Origin: Saprospiraceae bacterium
GTDB taxonomy: Bacteria > Bacteroidota > Bacteroidia > Chitinophagales > Saprospiraceae
NCBI GenBank assembly: GCA_016714785.1
Contig: JADKCC010000038.1
Span: 1-64,000, forward strand
Direction: 5' to 3'
DNA length: 64,000 nt
The notes under the pieces are model-generated. The model was given only the letters and a program-made list of their open reading frames with translations. It searched no databases and was not told the DNA's origin. Both the position numbers and the translations under genes were made by a program. Every line of letters begins with the position of its first letter. The first letter of the stretch is position 1. Shown here piece after piece: positions 48,932 to 59,586 of the stretch.

Positions 48932-50325
48932 GATCATATTTAATCATTTTGTGTGCTCTGATAGCGTCCAATCTTTTTGGGCAAGAAGTTAGAAAACTCT
49001 CTCTCAATGAAGCCGTGGAGACAGCTATCAAAAATGCCATTGAGATTCAAAATTTAAAACTCGATGAAGCGATTCAACTTGCTCAAAATAATGAAATCAA
49101 AGGATCAGCGCTTCCACAAATAGCGGCTGATGGACAACTAACATATTACACCAATGTACCACAAATTCCATTTCCATCATCAGATATTTCTATATATCAA
49201 GTATTAGAAAAAGAAGGTGTCAGAGATAATAATGGAAATCCCATCAATGTGGGTAATGCGTCTTTTGGCATCCAAGCGGTATCATTCGTAGCACCATTAA
49301 ATTACCAATACGGCGTTGGAGTGCAGCAGCTATTATTCCAACCTGATGTATTCGTGGCATTGCAAGCTCGTCAGTCTGTACTCGACCTTGCAAGAGGAAA
49401 TACAGAAGTGGCTATAGAAAAGGTCAAAGAAGCAGTGCAAAAAGCCTATTACTCGGTATTAGTAGCTCAAAATCAAAAGTCTGTTATAGATGCAACCATG
49501 CAAAGACTAGACAAGCTTAATTTCGAAATGGGGCAAATGTATAAAAATGGATTTGTAGAAAAATTGGATGTAGATAGATTGAGTGTAACCTTGAACAATA
49601 CAAAAACAGCTCAGAATCAAATCAATAATGGTATTGCGATCAATCTTGCAGTATTAAAAAATGCGCTTGGTATTTCTCAAAAAGATTCTGTTGTCCTGAC
49701 AGATCAATTAGATGTTAATGCCCTTCAAGCAGATATTGTCAAATTTGGTCAAGATGTAAATTATCAAGACAGAAGCGAATATAGATTGCTTAGTATAGCT
49801 AAAAGGCTGCAGGAATTGGACATAAAAAGATCAAAAATGGCATATTTCCCTACTGTGGCTGCTTTTTATCAATTCCAAAGAAGTGGACAGAAAAATGACA
49901 TTTATGATGTGAATGGTTCTGGTCCTTGGTTTGCATTTAATACAGGGTTAGTGGGACTTTCGATCAAACAACCTATCTATGATGGTGGCCAGAAAAAGTT
50001 CAAAATCCAACAAGCTAAATTGAAACTGGAAAAAATTGAGAATACTTCTATAGAATTATCTAGATACATAGACTTAGAAAATAATATTGCAAAAAATAGT
50101 CTTACCAATGCAGTTTTAAACCTAGAAGTTCAAAAACGAAATATGGAATTGGCAGAGTCGGTATTTACAAGTACGACTAAAAAATATCAGTCTGGACTAG
50201 GTTCAAGTTTCGAAGTATTACAGACAGATACGGAAGTCCAAAGAGCCAATGGAAGTTATTTCCAAGCACTGTATGACGCTTATATAGCAAAAGTCAACTA
50301 TCTAAAATCAATAGGTAAATTATAA
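48928..50325 (+). CDS. TolC-family outer-membrane efflux protein
   Basis: 465-aa outer-membrane channel. A signal peptide (residues 1-18, ending NLFGQ) is followed by two OEP repeats with long helices (LSLNEAVETAIKNAIEIQNLKL near the N-terminus and VLQTDTEVQRANGSYFQALYDAYIAKVNYLKSIG at the end, in outline). It is translationally coupled to tetR and followed by HlyD and RND genes, forming a tripartite export pump. Confidence 0.92.
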   Translation: MRSYLIILCALIASNLFGQEVRKLSLNEAVETAIKNAIEIQNLKLDEAIQLAQNNEIKGSALPQIAADGQLTYYTNVPQIPFPSSDISIYQVLEKEGVRDNNGNPINVGNASFGIQAVSFVAPLNYQYGVGVQQLLFQPDVFVALQARQSVLDLARGNTEVAIEKVKEAVQKAYYSVLVAQNQKSVIDATMQRLDKLNFEMGQMYKNGFVEKLDVDRLSVTLNNTKTAQNQINNGIAINLAVLKNALGISQKDSVVLTDQLDVNALQADIVKFGQDVNYQDRSEYRLLSIAKRLQELDIKRSKMAYFPTVAAFYQFQRSGQKNDIYDVNGSGPWFAFNTGLVGLSIKQPIYDGGQKKFKIQQAKLKLEKIENTSIELSRYIDLENNIAKNSLTNAVLNLEVQKRNMELAESVFTSTTKKYQSGLGSSFEVLQTDTEVQRANGSYFQALYDAYIAKVNYLKSIGKL

Positions 50326-50352
50326 TAAATCAAAACAAAATCGTAAAATATC

Positions 50353-51507
50353 ATGAACGCAAAATTTAGTGTATTAATAATTATACTTGCTTTGATGAGT
50401 TGTGGTTCTGAACCTGAACAAACCACCGGAATTGATGCTAAGTTGAAGGAATTGGAAACGCTGAAATCAGAGATGGCAGCACTTTCAGCCAAAATCAAAA
50501 CGACGGAAGACGAGATCATAAAGTTGGATCCGAGTCGTGGTATCAAACCGAAATTGGTAGCTACAGCTACGTTGACTCCTGAAGGTTTTAACCATTACAT
50601 AGACCTACAAGGTGTGGTAAGCAGCAAAAATATCTCTTATGTCGCTCCTAGAAACGGAATGGGTGGATATGTAAAACAGCTCTATATAAAAGCTGGTCAA
50701 AATGTCAAAAAAGGTCAATTGATCATGAAATTGGATGATCAGGTGCTTAGACAAAGTATTGAATCTATCAAAACGCAATTGGGCTTGGCAAAAAACATTT
50801 ATGATCGTACTAAAAATCTTTGGGATCAAAATATTGGTACCGAAGTGCAACTCCTTACTGCCAAAAACAATGTGGAAGCACTTGAAAACCAAATTAAAAC
50901 CCAAGAAGAACAGTTGAAAACATTCCTAGTATATGCCGATCAAAATGGTGTAGCTGATATTGTCAATATTAGAGTGGGCGAACTTTTCACGGGTATGGGT
51001 GCAACAGGACCACAAATCCAAATCGTAAACAATGCCAACTTGTCTATCAACATCGAAATACCTGAAAATTATACGGGTATTATCAAACAAGGGGCTAAAG
51101 TACTGGTAGAAATCCCTGCTATTTCAAAGACATTTGAAACAAGAATAGACCGTATAGCGCAATCTATCAATGCATCATCGCGTGGATTTACAGCAGAGTG
51201 TAGCATACCAAATTCAGCTGGTCTAAAACCAAATATGTCAGCTTATACGAAGATATTGAACCATTCTAATGCAAAGGCGATGGTGATTCCTGTCAACATT
51301 ATCCAAACGGATGAAAAAGGAAAGTACATCTATGCTCTTCAAGTAAAAGATGGCAAAAAAACAGCGGTCAAAAAACCAGTTACGATAGGTCAATTGTATG
51401 ATGATAATATAGAAATTTTGTCTGGACTAGTTTCTGGTGATCAAATCATCATCCAAGGTCACCAAAATTTATATGAAGGTCAGTTAATCGAAGATAGTCA
51501 AAAATAG
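50353..51507 (+). CDS. RND efflux periplasmic adaptor (HlyD/MFP) lipoprotein
   Basis: 384-aa periplasmic adaptor. The signal MNAKFSVLIIILALMSC has a lipobox cysteine at 17. An N-terminal coiled coil (about 27-58) precedes the first beta-barrel/lipoyl part (APRNGMGGYVKQLYIKAGQNVKKGQLIMKLDD), a helical hairpin (about 130-185) and a C-terminal barrel with IPVNIIQTDEKGKYIYAL. It links the TolC and RND proteins of this operon. Confidence 0.92.
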   Translation: MNAKFSVLIIILALMSCGSEPEQTTGIDAKLKELETLKSEMAALSAKIKTTEDEIIKLDPSRGIKPKLVATATLTPEGFNHYIDLQGVVSSKNISYVAPRNGMGGYVKQLYIKAGQNVKKGQLIMKLDDQVLRQSIESIKTQLGLAKNIYDRTKNLWDQNIGTEVQLLTAKNNVEALENQIKTQEEQLKTFLVYADQNGVADIVNIRVGELFTGMGATGPQIQIVNNANLSINIEIPENYTGIIKQGAKVLVEIPAISKTFETRIDRIAQSINASSRGFTAECSIPNSAGLKPNMSAYTKILNHSNAKAMVIPVNIIQTDEKGKYIYALQVKDGKKTAVKKPVTIGQLYDDNIEILSGLVSGDQIIIQGHQNLYEGQLIEDSQK

Positions 51508-51537
51508 TCCTACATCACCATATAAAATTTCACAAAA

Positions 51538-54500
51538 GTGTCCAATCATTTAAATAAAATACAACAAAAGTTTAAGGAATTTTGGCCCACTAGCTGGTCG
51601 GTGGACAATAGAACGACCTTGTATATCATCACGATGATGGTAACGGGTTTCGGGATGTATATCTTCCTTACACTACCTAAAGAACAGTTTCCAGATATTG
51701 TCGTTCCTACTATTTCGGTAACGACTGTATATGTAGGTAACTCGCCTAGTGATATAGAAAATCTAGTAACAAGACCTATTGAGAAACAAATTAAAGGTAT
51801 CTCTGGTGCAAAGGTCAATAAAATCAATTCAATATCACAGACAGATTTCAGTTTGATTATTGTAGAATTTGATACAGACATCAAGCCAGAAATAGCTAAA
51901 CAGAAGGTAAAGGATGCTGTAGATAAAGCCCAAACTGACTTACCTGCCGATCTCACACAATTACCTAACGTACAAGAGTTTGCATTCTCAGACATGCCGA
52001 TTATGTTTGTCAATATCAGTGGTGATTATGACGGACTAGCACTGAAAGCGTATGCTGAAAAAATGCAAGATAAATTTGAAACACTTTCAGAAGTAACACG
52101 TGCTGAGATAGTCGGTGCGCCAGAAAGAGAAATCCAAATCAATGTAGATCCACTCAAAATGGAACAAGCATTGATCAGTTTTGATGATATTGCCAATGCT
52201 GTAGCGTATGAAAATATGGATATTAGTGGTGGTAAAATCAGCGTGGGCACCATGGACCGTACACTTAGAATAAAAGGGCAAATAGAAAACAGTACCGCCC
52301 TAAATAGTATCATACTCAAAACGCCAGGTGGTGGATCTGTTTATCTAAAAGATGTGGCTGAAATCAAAGATACTGTAAAACAAACAGAAAGTTATGCCCG
52401 ACTGAATGGTAAAAACGTGGTCACTCTTAACATTGTAAAACGTCCTGGCGAAAACTTGATCAACTGTGCTGGCAAAATAAAAGACCTGGTCGCAGAAATG
52501 CAAATCGATGAATTGCCTAAAGATTTAAATGTTGTCGTCACAGGAGACCAAAGTAAACAAGCAGCCACTTCATTTGAGGAGTTGGTCAATACCATTATTA
52601 TTGGTTTCTTGTTGGTATTGGTTATTTTGATGTTTTTTATGGGTGTCACGAATGCCTTTTTCGTAGCACTGAGTGTACCATTAAGCGTATTTATAGCATT
52701 TTTATTTTTGCCATTTGCAGAGCTTATTGTTGGGTCAGATATTACATTAAATTTCATAGTCCTATTTGCCCTCTTATTCGGGCTAGGTATTATCGTGGAT
52801 GATGCCATTGTGGTTGTTGAAAACACACACAGACTCTATGAAAATGGCAAAACACCCATCATAAAAGCCGCCAAAGCTGCTGCAGGAGAAGTATTTATAC
52901 CAGTATTGGCTGGAACACTTACCATCATTGCACCGTTTTTCCCATTGATATTTTGGAAAGGTATTATTGGTAAGTTTATGATCTACCTTCCTGTGATGTT
53001 GATATTCACATTGTTTGCATCATTGATCGTGGCTTTCATCATGAACCCTGTATTTGCAGTCAGTTTTATGAAACCTGAGGGTAAAGCGTATGATTCACCG
53101 AAGTCGTCTATCTTTAAGAGATGGTGGTTTTGGTTGATGATAGCTTTAGGAGTATTATTCCATCTTACAGGTAGTCCAGGTAAAGGAAATTTCTTGTTAC
53201 TATTCTCCGTATTGACAATTATCCACGTGTATGTAATGCAAGATGTGATATACTACTTCCAAGAGAAAATATTGCCTTACTTGATGGATAGATATGAAGG
53301 TTTATTGAGATGGTTGCTCAAAGGCAGACGTCCTATAGTAGCTTTTATCAGTACATTTATATTATTTGGAATTTCATTAATGATGTTGATTGGGAGTAAA
53401 CCAGATTTTCCGTTTTTCCCAAGTGGTCAGCCGAATATGATCTATGTCTATCTAAAAATGCCGATAGGTACCAATGCCCAAGAAACTGACAAAGTACTGA
53501 AACAATTGGAAGTCAAAGTATTTGATGCATTAAAAACGCTTAAACCTACTGAAGAAGGCTCTATCGTAGAAAGTGTCCTGTCCAATGTAGCGGTGAATGC
53601 AAATAATCCGATGGACAATAACCGAAGTACTCAAACCAATTTAGGAAGGATACAGGTATCATTTGTAGAATTTGCAAAAAGACCAGATATACCGACATTG
53701 CCATATCTTGACTCAATACGCGCAGTAGTGAAAAATATTCCTGGTGCACAAGTCACTGTAGAACAAGAAGGTTCAGGTCCTCCAACTGACCCACCTGTAA
53801 ATATTGAGATCTTCGGAGACAATTTTGAGGATAACGCCAAAGTAGCAACAGATCTTTACAACTATTTAGATGTCAATAAGGTAGATGGTGTTGAAAATCT
53901 CGCCATGGATATTGACTTAAATAATCCTGAAGTCACTATCAATGTGAATAAAGAAAGAGCAGCTATAGAAGGTGTCAATACCGCGCAAGTAGGTAATGCC
54001 ATCAGAACGGCGCTTTTCGGTAGGAAGGTAAGTAAATTGAAATCTGGTGAAGACGAATTTGAAATTCAATTGAGATACAACGAGCTGAAGCGTAATAATC
54101 TTCAAAGTTTGATGAATATGCGTATTACTTTCAGAGATTTTAATACTGGAAGAATAAAACAAATTCCGATCAGTACAGTAGCAAAATTTGACTTTACGAG
54201 TTCATCAGGTGGTATCAAACGTAAAAACCTGAAACGTACCATTCAATTACAATCAGCAGTCACAGACCTTTCTGCAGTAGCATCTATCAATGCAGCGCTG
54301 GGAAGCAAAATCAATGATTTCAAAACCAAATATACCATTCCTGAAGGTGTGAACATCATCCAAAGTGGTGAAAGCGAACAACAACAAGAAACCAATTCAT
54401 TTTTGGGTATGGCATTCATCTTAGCATTGGGACTTATATTCTTAATATTAGTGATGCAGTTCAATTCATTGAGCAAGCCATTTATCGTATTGACAGAGAT

Positions 54501-55080
54501 ATTTTTCTCTATCATTGGTGTATTCCTTGGGTTTGCCATAACGGGGATGACTATGCCTACGATCATGGTTTTGGTCGGTGTGATCGGTCTAGCAGGTATC
54601 GTAATCAAAAATGGTATCTTGCTCATAGAGTTTACAGAAGAGTTGAGAGAAAGAGGGATGAAGACCAGAGAAGCAACAATACAAGCTGGAAAGATTCGTA
54701 TCATTCCTGTGCTATTGACGGCCATTGCAACCATTCTTGGTTTATTGCCTTTGGCAGTTGGATTTAACATCAATTTTGAGTCATTATTTACGCATTTAGA
54801 TCCTAAAATCTTCTTAGGTGGAGACAGTGTGGTTTTCTGGGGACCATTGGCATGGACGATCATTTTTGGATTGATATTATCGTTTTTCTTGACATTATTG
54901 ATGATACCGAGCATGTACGTTATGTCTGAAAGATTGAGAAGACCAATGATGAAGTTTTATGGTACAAAATTCATCGCATTGCTTGGATTTGCTGGACCAT
55001 TTTTCTTTATCTTTGTAGGTATCATGTACATTGTGAGATGGATCACTGGCAGACCTGTCTGGAACGGTACTTACAAGTAA
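51538..55080 (+). CDS. RND-family efflux pump (HAE1/AcrB-like)
   Basis: 1180-aa proton-driven inner-membrane exporter with 12 membrane segments and two large periplasmic loops. The proton-relay motif GIIVDDAIVVVENTHRLYE lies in segment 4 (near residues 415-435), and the second-half counterpart is GIVIKNGILLIEFTEELRERG. Length is slightly above the usual 1000-1100 aa because of extra sequence between the halves (SSIFKRWWFWLMIALGVLFHLTG region) and at the C-terminus. The start is GTG. Substrate is unknown; drugs, dyes or fatty acids are usual for the family. Confidence 0.92.
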   Translation: MSNHLNKIQQKFKEFWPTSWSVDNRTTLYIITMMVTGFGMYIFLTLPKEQFPDIVVPTISVTTVYVGNSPSDIENLVTRPIEKQIKGISGAKVNKINSISQTDFSLIIVEFDTDIKPEIAKQKVKDAVDKAQTDLPADLTQLPNVQEFAFSDMPIMFVNISGDYDGLALKAYAEKMQDKFETLSEVTRAEIVGAPEREIQINVDPLKMEQALISFDDIANAVAYENMDISGGKISVGTMDRTLRIKGQIENSTALNSIILKTPGGGSVYLKDVAEIKDTVKQTESYARLNGKNVVTLNIVKRPGENLINCAGKIKDLVAEMQIDELPKDLNVVVTGDQSKQAATSFEELVNTIIIGFLLVLVILMFFMGVTNAFFVALSVPLSVFIAFLFLPFAELIVGSDITLNFIVLFALLFGLGIIVDDAIVVVENTHRLYENGKTPIIKAAKAAAGEVFIPVLAGTLTIIAPFFPLIFWKGIIGKFMIYLPVMLIFTLFASLIVAFIMNPVFAVSFMKPEGKAYDSPKSSIFKRWWFWLMIALGVLFHLTGSPGKGNFLLLFSVLTIIHVYVMQDVIYYFQEKILPYLMDRYEGLLRWLLKGRRPIVAFISTFILFGISLMMLIGSKPDFPFFPSGQPNMIYVYLKMPIGTNAQETDKVLKQLEVKVFDALKTLKPTEEGSIVESVLSNVAVNANNPMDNNRSTQTNLGRIQVSFVEFAKRPDIPTLPYLDSIRAVVKNIPGAQVTVEQEGSGPPTDPPVNIEIFGDNFEDNAKVATDLYNYLDVNKVDGVENLAMDIDLNNPEVTINVNKERAAIEGVNTAQVGNAIRTALFGRKVSKLKSGEDEFEIQLRYNELKRNNLQSLMNMRITFRDFNTGRIKQIPISTVAKFDFTSSSGGIKRKNLKRTIQLQSAVTDLSAVASINAALGSKINDFKTKYTIPEGVNIIQSGESEQQQETNSFLGMAFILALGLIFLILVMQFNSLSKPFIVLTEIFFSIIGVFLGFAITGMTMPTIMVLVGVIGLAGIVIKNGILLIEFTEELRERGMKTREATIQAGKIRIIPVLLTAIATILGLLPLAVGFNINFESLFTHLDPKIFLGGDSVVFWGPLAWTIIFGLILSFFLTLLMIPSMYVMSERLRRPMMKFYGTKFIALLGFAGPFFFIFVGIMYIVRWITGRPVWNGTYK

Positions 55081-55092
55081 TACAAATAATTG

Positions 55093-55145
55093 CAGAATCA
55101 AAAGATTTTATATCACACATGAAACTTTTGATTCTGTTTTCTTTT
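55093..55145 (+). terminator. Rho-independent terminator of efflux operon
   Basis: A perfect 12-bp stem CAGAATCAAAAG (55093-55104) with CTTTTGATTCTG (55125-55136) is followed by TTTTCTTTTT. Confidence 0.85.
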
Positions 55146-55168
55146 TATATATATAACAATCAATCGTT

Positions 55169-55813
55169 ATGAGCAATTACGCAAGCTTAAGACAAGAATA
55201 CAAAAAACATCAATTATCCGAACAAAATGCTTTGGTAGATCCATTAGCACAATTTGAAGTTTGGTTTCATGAAGCGAGTGAATCAGGTGTTTTGGAGCCG
55301 AATGCATTTACCCTGGCTACTGTAGGGGAAAATGGCACGCCATCTGCAAGAGTGCTTTTGCTAAAAGGCGTAGATAGCGGTGGTTTTGTATTTTACACCA
55401 ATTACAAAAGTGATAAAGCCAAAGATATCAAGCAGTTTCCAGTAGGCGCTATGGTATTTTTATGGTTGGAGCTCGAAAGGCAAGTACGCATCAGTGGTCC
55501 CATAAGTAAGGTATCAAGAGAAGAATCAGAAGCATACTTCCATACTCGACCTAGAGAAAGTCAAATCGGCGCATGGGTATCACCACAAAGCCAAGTCATC
55601 ACTTCACGCGCTGTGATTGAAGAAAATCTAGCCGCTATGCAAGAAAAATTTAAGGATACTGAAGTAATACCTTTGCCAGAAAACTGGGGAGGATATAGAT
55701 TGATGCCCGTGGAGATTGAATTTTGGCAAGGCAGACCAAATAGGCTTCACGATAGGCTCCTCTATAGCGAACATGAAGATGGTGGTTGGGCCATCGAGAG
55801 ATTAGCACCTTGA
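55169..55813 (+). CDS. pdxH: Pyridoxamine 5'-phosphate oxidase
   Basis: 214-aa FMN enzyme that makes pyridoxal 5'-phosphate from the pyridoxine or pyridoxamine form. Features are FTLATVGENGTPSARVLLLKG, FVFYTNYKSDKA, the FMN and substrate regions (RPRESQIGAWVSPQSQ), and the C-terminal FWQGRPNRLHDRLLY. Length is normal. With pdxJ it completes the deoxyxylulose-dependent B6 route's last steps. Confidence 0.95.
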   Translation: MSNYASLRQEYKKHQLSEQNALVDPLAQFEVWFHEASESGVLEPNAFTLATVGENGTPSARVLLLKGVDSGGFVFYTNYKSDKAKDIKQFPVGAMVFLWLELERQVRISGPISKVSREESEAYFHTRPRESQIGAWVSPQSQVITSRAVIEENLAAMQEKFKDTEVIPLPENWGGYRLMPVEIEFWQGRPNRLHDRLLYSEHEDGGWAIERLAP

Positions 55814-55822
55814 TGAGATAGG

Positions 55823-56842
55823 ATGGTCAATCAAAATAAGCATAAAAATGAATACTTAAACGCTGGATTAGTTAGAGCAATCGTCCTTATGGGTTTACTT
55901 TTGCTTTTCGGTATTTTGGGCTATATCTTTTTATTTGGATATGGCACTGTGGATGCAATCTATATGACAGTGATCACAGTTGGTACCGTAGGCTTTGGCG
56001 AAGTAAATCCCTTAAATCCTGCGGGCAAAATCTTTACGTCCATCCTGATACTTCTGAGTATTTTTATTTTTGCTTATGCTGTTACTACCATTTCAGCATT
56101 TATTGTTTCTGTCAATTCCATAGACAATTATAAAAAAAAGAAAATGCAACAAAAAATAAATACACTAAAAAACCACACCATCCTCTGTGGATATGGTAGG
56201 AATGGAAGACAGGCTGCTATCAAATTACAAAATTACAATAAACCATTTGTTATAATAGAACAGAATACGGTAACAATCAAACAATTAGAAGAAGAAGGTT
56301 TACTATATATTGATGGCAATGCGACTGATGATGAAGTTTTGATCCGTGCAGGTATCAGTCAAGCTGATTTCCTTATAACCACCTTACCATCTGATGCTGA
56401 CAATGTTTTCATAACACTATCTGCAAAACAGTTGAGTCCAAACATTCAAATATATAGTAGAGCCAGTGAAGATTCGAGTATAAAAAAACTGAAAATAGCT
56501 GGCGCACAACAAGTAGTGATGCCAGATAAAATAGGTGGAGAACACATGGCATCTCTCATAGTCGCACCAGACCTGATAGAATTTATGGACAATCTTTCAG
56601 ACTCAAGCAATGGGAATATGAAAATACAAGAAATAATTCTCTCTAAGCAAGCTGGTGTAAAATCCCTAGACGAATTGGCTATAAAAGAAAAAACAGGATG
56701 TACGGTGATTGGTTATAAAACTAGCCTAGGAGAGTACATTATCAATCCTGCATTTAATATCCCTGTAGAGTACGAAGGGCGCGTAATCGTATTGGGCAAT
56801 GAAATACAAATCAATCATCTTAATAGCGTTTTTAACATTTAA
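55823..56842 (+). CDS. Two-transmembrane potassium channel with RCK domain
   Basis: 339-aa potassium channel. Two membrane segments (about 17-38 and 68-92) flank the pore with selectivity filter TVGTVGFGE near residues 52-60. A TrkA-N/RCK domain follows (HTILCGYGRNGRQAAIKL, residues about 113-130, then an acidic NATDDEVLIRAG) and a TrkA-C domain (about 250-339). RCK domains gate by ligand such as Ca2+ or nucleotides. It starts 9 nt after pdxH. Confidence 0.9.
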   Translation: MVNQNKHKNEYLNAGLVRAIVLMGLLLLFGILGYIFLFGYGTVDAIYMTVITVGTVGFGEVNPLNPAGKIFTSILILLSIFIFAYAVTTISAFIVSVNSIDNYKKKKMQQKINTLKNHTILCGYGRNGRQAAIKLQNYNKPFVIIEQNTVTIKQLEEEGLLYIDGNATDDEVLIRAGISQADFLITTLPSDADNVFITLSAKQLSPNIQIYSRASEDSSIKKLKIAGAQQVVMPDKIGGEHMASLIVAPDLIEFMDNLSDSSNGNMKIQEIILSKQAGVKSLDELAIKEKTGCTVIGYKTSLGEYIINPAFNIPVEYEGRVIVLGNEIQINHLNSVFNI

Positions 56843-56935
56843 TAATATGAGTCAAAATACTTCAATACTGCTACTTTGGCTATGAAGAAAAGGTTACCTA
56901 AAGCATGACATAAAAGTTTTTCAATATTCAAAAAA

Positions 56936-57706
56936 ATGGCAACTTTTCATATATTAAATGGAGACTGTTTGGCAGAAAACTTAAAACGTACTTCAGTCAC
57001 TCAAAATTTCATTGTTTTCAGAGAATGTTTAATTGATGGGCCGGTCAATGCGGAAAGCATTGCTGACTTTTGGGCTGTAAGAGCGGATTATATGGCTGGT
57101 AATTATAATACTTTAACTGATGAATATTTTTGTAAAACAGTCAAGGAAATTAACAAATTATCTGCAATTGCTGAAAATTCTCAAATTTGTCTATGGTTTG
57201 AAAATGATTTGTTTTGTCAGGTCAATATGTGGTTTATACTTTCCATATTTCCCTCATTTTCGACACATAAATTGTTTAGGATTTTCCCAGCTATAAACGA
57301 TGATGATAATATGTGGAAAGGTTTTGGAATAGCAAATAATGAGCAACTTGAACAAGCATATTATTCAAAAGTTCAATTCTCGCGTAGTGACTTTGAGCTA
57401 GGAAAAAAATTATGGAAGGCATATCAAAAAGACGACTTTAATACATTGATGGAATTGTCCCAAATTGAATCAAAATGTTTTAAATGTTTAGAAGATATTT
57501 GTCAAGCCCATATTGACCGATTTCCTTTAGATCAAACTTTGGGTCGGCCTGAGAAAATAATAAAAGAAATATTGGATGAGGATATTACTGATTTTTATGA
57601 TATTTTTTTGAAGTTTTCAGATAGAGAAGGAATTTATGGATTTGGTGATTTACAATTTAAGAGAATATATGATAGATTATTTGATTCAAAGTATTTTTTC
57701 CTTTAA
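56936..57706 (+). CDS. DUF1835-domain protein
   Basis: 256-aa cytoplasmic protein with the DUF1835 N-terminal features HILNGDCLAENL, VFRECLIDGPV, FWAVRADYM and LWFENDLFCQVNMWFILS. No catalytic role is known for this family. It converges with the AAA ATPase gene, with a 12-nt gap. Confidence 0.78.
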   Translation: MATFHILNGDCLAENLKRTSVTQNFIVFRECLIDGPVNAESIADFWAVRADYMAGNYNTLTDEYFCKTVKEINKLSAIAENSQICLWFENDLFCQVNMWFILSIFPSFSTHKLFRIFPAINDDDNMWKGFGIANNEQLEQAYYSKVQFSRSDFELGKKLWKAYQKDDFNTLMELSQIESKCFKCLEDICQAHIDRFPLDQTLGRPEKIIKEILDEDITDFYDIFLKFSDREGIYGFGDLQFKRIYDRLFDSKYFFL

Positions 57707-57718
57707 ATGGTTAGTTTA

Positions 57719-59194
57719 TCAATTATCTAAATCATTCAAAATATCGGAAAGTGGGTCTGAAAACTCCAAACTATTTTCCAAAATATTTTTGCCTATCACT
57801 TCTGTTTCTGCCAGTCCAAACAAAACTAATTCCATCATCGGAAGGAGGTCATCTCCATGTTTCATATATGATTCTGTAAATTTTTGCAATCCAACTACCA
57901 GATTTATTTTTTTTGCATATAAGTCGTCATTTTCATCATTCAATAATTCTACGGAATTTCCTCCAGAAAAATATGCCTTAATGACTCCATATTCATCTTT
58001 AAGATCTCGTTTGAGTTTTTGGTTTGGATTGGGGAAATGCTCCAAAAATAGCTCTTTACACGCCTTAAACAATAGATGCATGGCTACATTGTAAGGACCT
58101 TCTTGTTCGCCTTCATATACCAACTCTACCTTACCTGTGATGGCTGGTATAACGCCCCAAAAGTCAGTTATTCTGGTAGATGTTTGTTGCTCGTTATTGA
58201 GAAGCATCCTTCTTTCAGCAGTGCTATATAGATTTTCAAGGGCCGAAATACTTAGTCTGGCAGATACGCCACTTTTTGCGTCCACGTATTCACTTTCACG
58301 AGCATTGAAACTAATCATTTCTATTAGCTTGCGATGCATAAAGGGTATCGTGATCTGAGAATATTGATCCTTACTCAATCTAGCTTCTTGTCCTGTGATA
58401 GACATTGACGTTTCAATACTGCGAGGGTAGTGCGTTAATATTTGGCTTTCTATACGATCTTTTAGAGGTGTGATAATACTTCCCCGATTGGTATAATCTT
58501 CCGGATTGGCTGTAAATACAAAGGAGATTTCTAAAGGTAATCTTAATTTAAAACCTCTGATTTGCAGATCGCCTTCTTGAAGAATGTTGAATAGAGACAC
58601 TTGTATCCTTGCTTGTAAATCTGGTAATTCATTGATGACAAATATAGATCTGTGTGATCTTGGGATCAGTCCAAAATGGATGACCCTCTCATCTGAATAG
58701 GGTAGTTTGAGATTGGCAGCTTTTATGGGATCTACATCCCCGATTAAATCTGCTATACTTACATCAGGAGTAGCTAGTTTTTCAACGTATCTTTCATTTC
58801 GATGTACCCAGCTGACAGGTGTTTCATCTCCAAGTGTTTCAATAGTGTCTAGTGCAAACTTTGAAAGTGGTTTCAGGGGATCATCATTCAATTCTGAATC
58901 CTTGACAATAGGCATGTACTCATCGAGTAGGGTAGTTAACAATCGTGCAATTCTCGTTTTTGCTTGACCACGGAGTCCTAATAATAATATATTGTGCTGT
59001 GAGAGTATGGCGCGTTCAATATCTGGTAGCACTGTGTCATCAAATCCCAATATGCCTGAAAATACTTTTTCTTTATTACGAAGTTTGGTTATCAGATTAC
59101 TTCTCATTTCTTCTTTGATAGATCTTGAGACATAACCAGAGGATTTTAATTGTCCTAAGGTGTTGATTTGATTTATATTAACTATATTTGTCAT
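57719..59194 (-). CDS. MoxR/ChlI-type AAA ATPase
   Basis: 491-aa cytoplasmic AAA ATPase related to magnesium-chelatase subunit I and MoxR. The Walker A is GLRGQAKT (near 75-82), the Walker B region is SIFVINELPDL, and a sensor region VFTANPEDYTNRGSIITPLKDRIESQI follows. MoxR-type ATPases act as chaperones or in maturation, usually with VWA proteins; no VWA gene is present in this window, so the partner is not seen. It is not a dedicated Mg-chelatase since no chlorophyll genes are nearby. Confidence 0.85.
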   Translation of the reverse strand: MTNIVNINQINTLGQLKSSGYVSRSIKEEMRSNLITKLRNKEKVFSGILGFDDTVLPDIERAILSQHNILLLGLRGQAKTRIARLLTTLLDEYMPIVKDSELNDDPLKPLSKFALDTIETLGDETPVSWVHRNERYVEKLATPDVSIADLIGDVDPIKAANLKLPYSDERVIHFGLIPRSHRSIFVINELPDLQARIQVSLFNILQEGDLQIRGFKLRLPLEISFVFTANPEDYTNRGSIITPLKDRIESQILTHYPRSIETSMSITGQEARLSKDQYSQITIPFMHRKLIEMISFNARESEYVDAKSGVSARLSISALENLYSTAERRMLLNNEQQTSTRITDFWGVIPAITGKVELVYEGEQEGPYNVAMHLLFKACKELFLEHFPNPNQKLKRDLKDEYGVIKAYFSGGNSVELLNDENDDLYAKKINLVVGLQKFTESYMKHGDDLLPMMELVLFGLAETEVIGKNILENSLEFSDPLSDILNDLDN

Positions 59195-59586
59195 GATGTA
59201 TTTTCAAGCTTAAAGAAATGTTGTTTGACTGATCTTAACAACAAACATAATTTGCATTAGATAGTTTATTAATGTAAAACATATCTGAAGCAATCATAAA
59301 CTAACTCAAAAATGCCAGGAAATATCTAAATTTTGCAAAACTTACAATTTATGAAACTTGTACACTATCCAACTCAATTTTTTCAATTTAATATGATGAA
59401 ATGCTTATAATAAGCTAATAAATATTTAAACTTTGAGCCCACTCCTAAAAGTCAAAAATGATGAAATGCATCTATGACTCTAAGGTTTATAAAGTATTAA
59501 TTATTAACATATATGGAATTTGGGATTTTTATGTTTTTGTGCCTTTGTGGCAAAATTATACTTTTCGGAGCTTACTCAACTTTTAT
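59195..59586. other. Gene-free spacer
   Basis: AT-rich spacer with no gene. TATGTTTG on the minus strand (59242-59249) could be the -7 element for the AAA ATPase gene. Nothing else stands out. Confidence 0.4.

Noticed and set aside
54243..54914. 223-codon minus-strand reading frame opposite the RND pump
   Set aside because: It lies wholly opposite conserved RND sequence and has no recognisable family.
57719..59194. True magnesium chelatase for chlorophyll synthesis
   Set aside because: The protein is of the MoxR/ChlI-like AAA group and no other tetrapyrrole or pigment genes are near.
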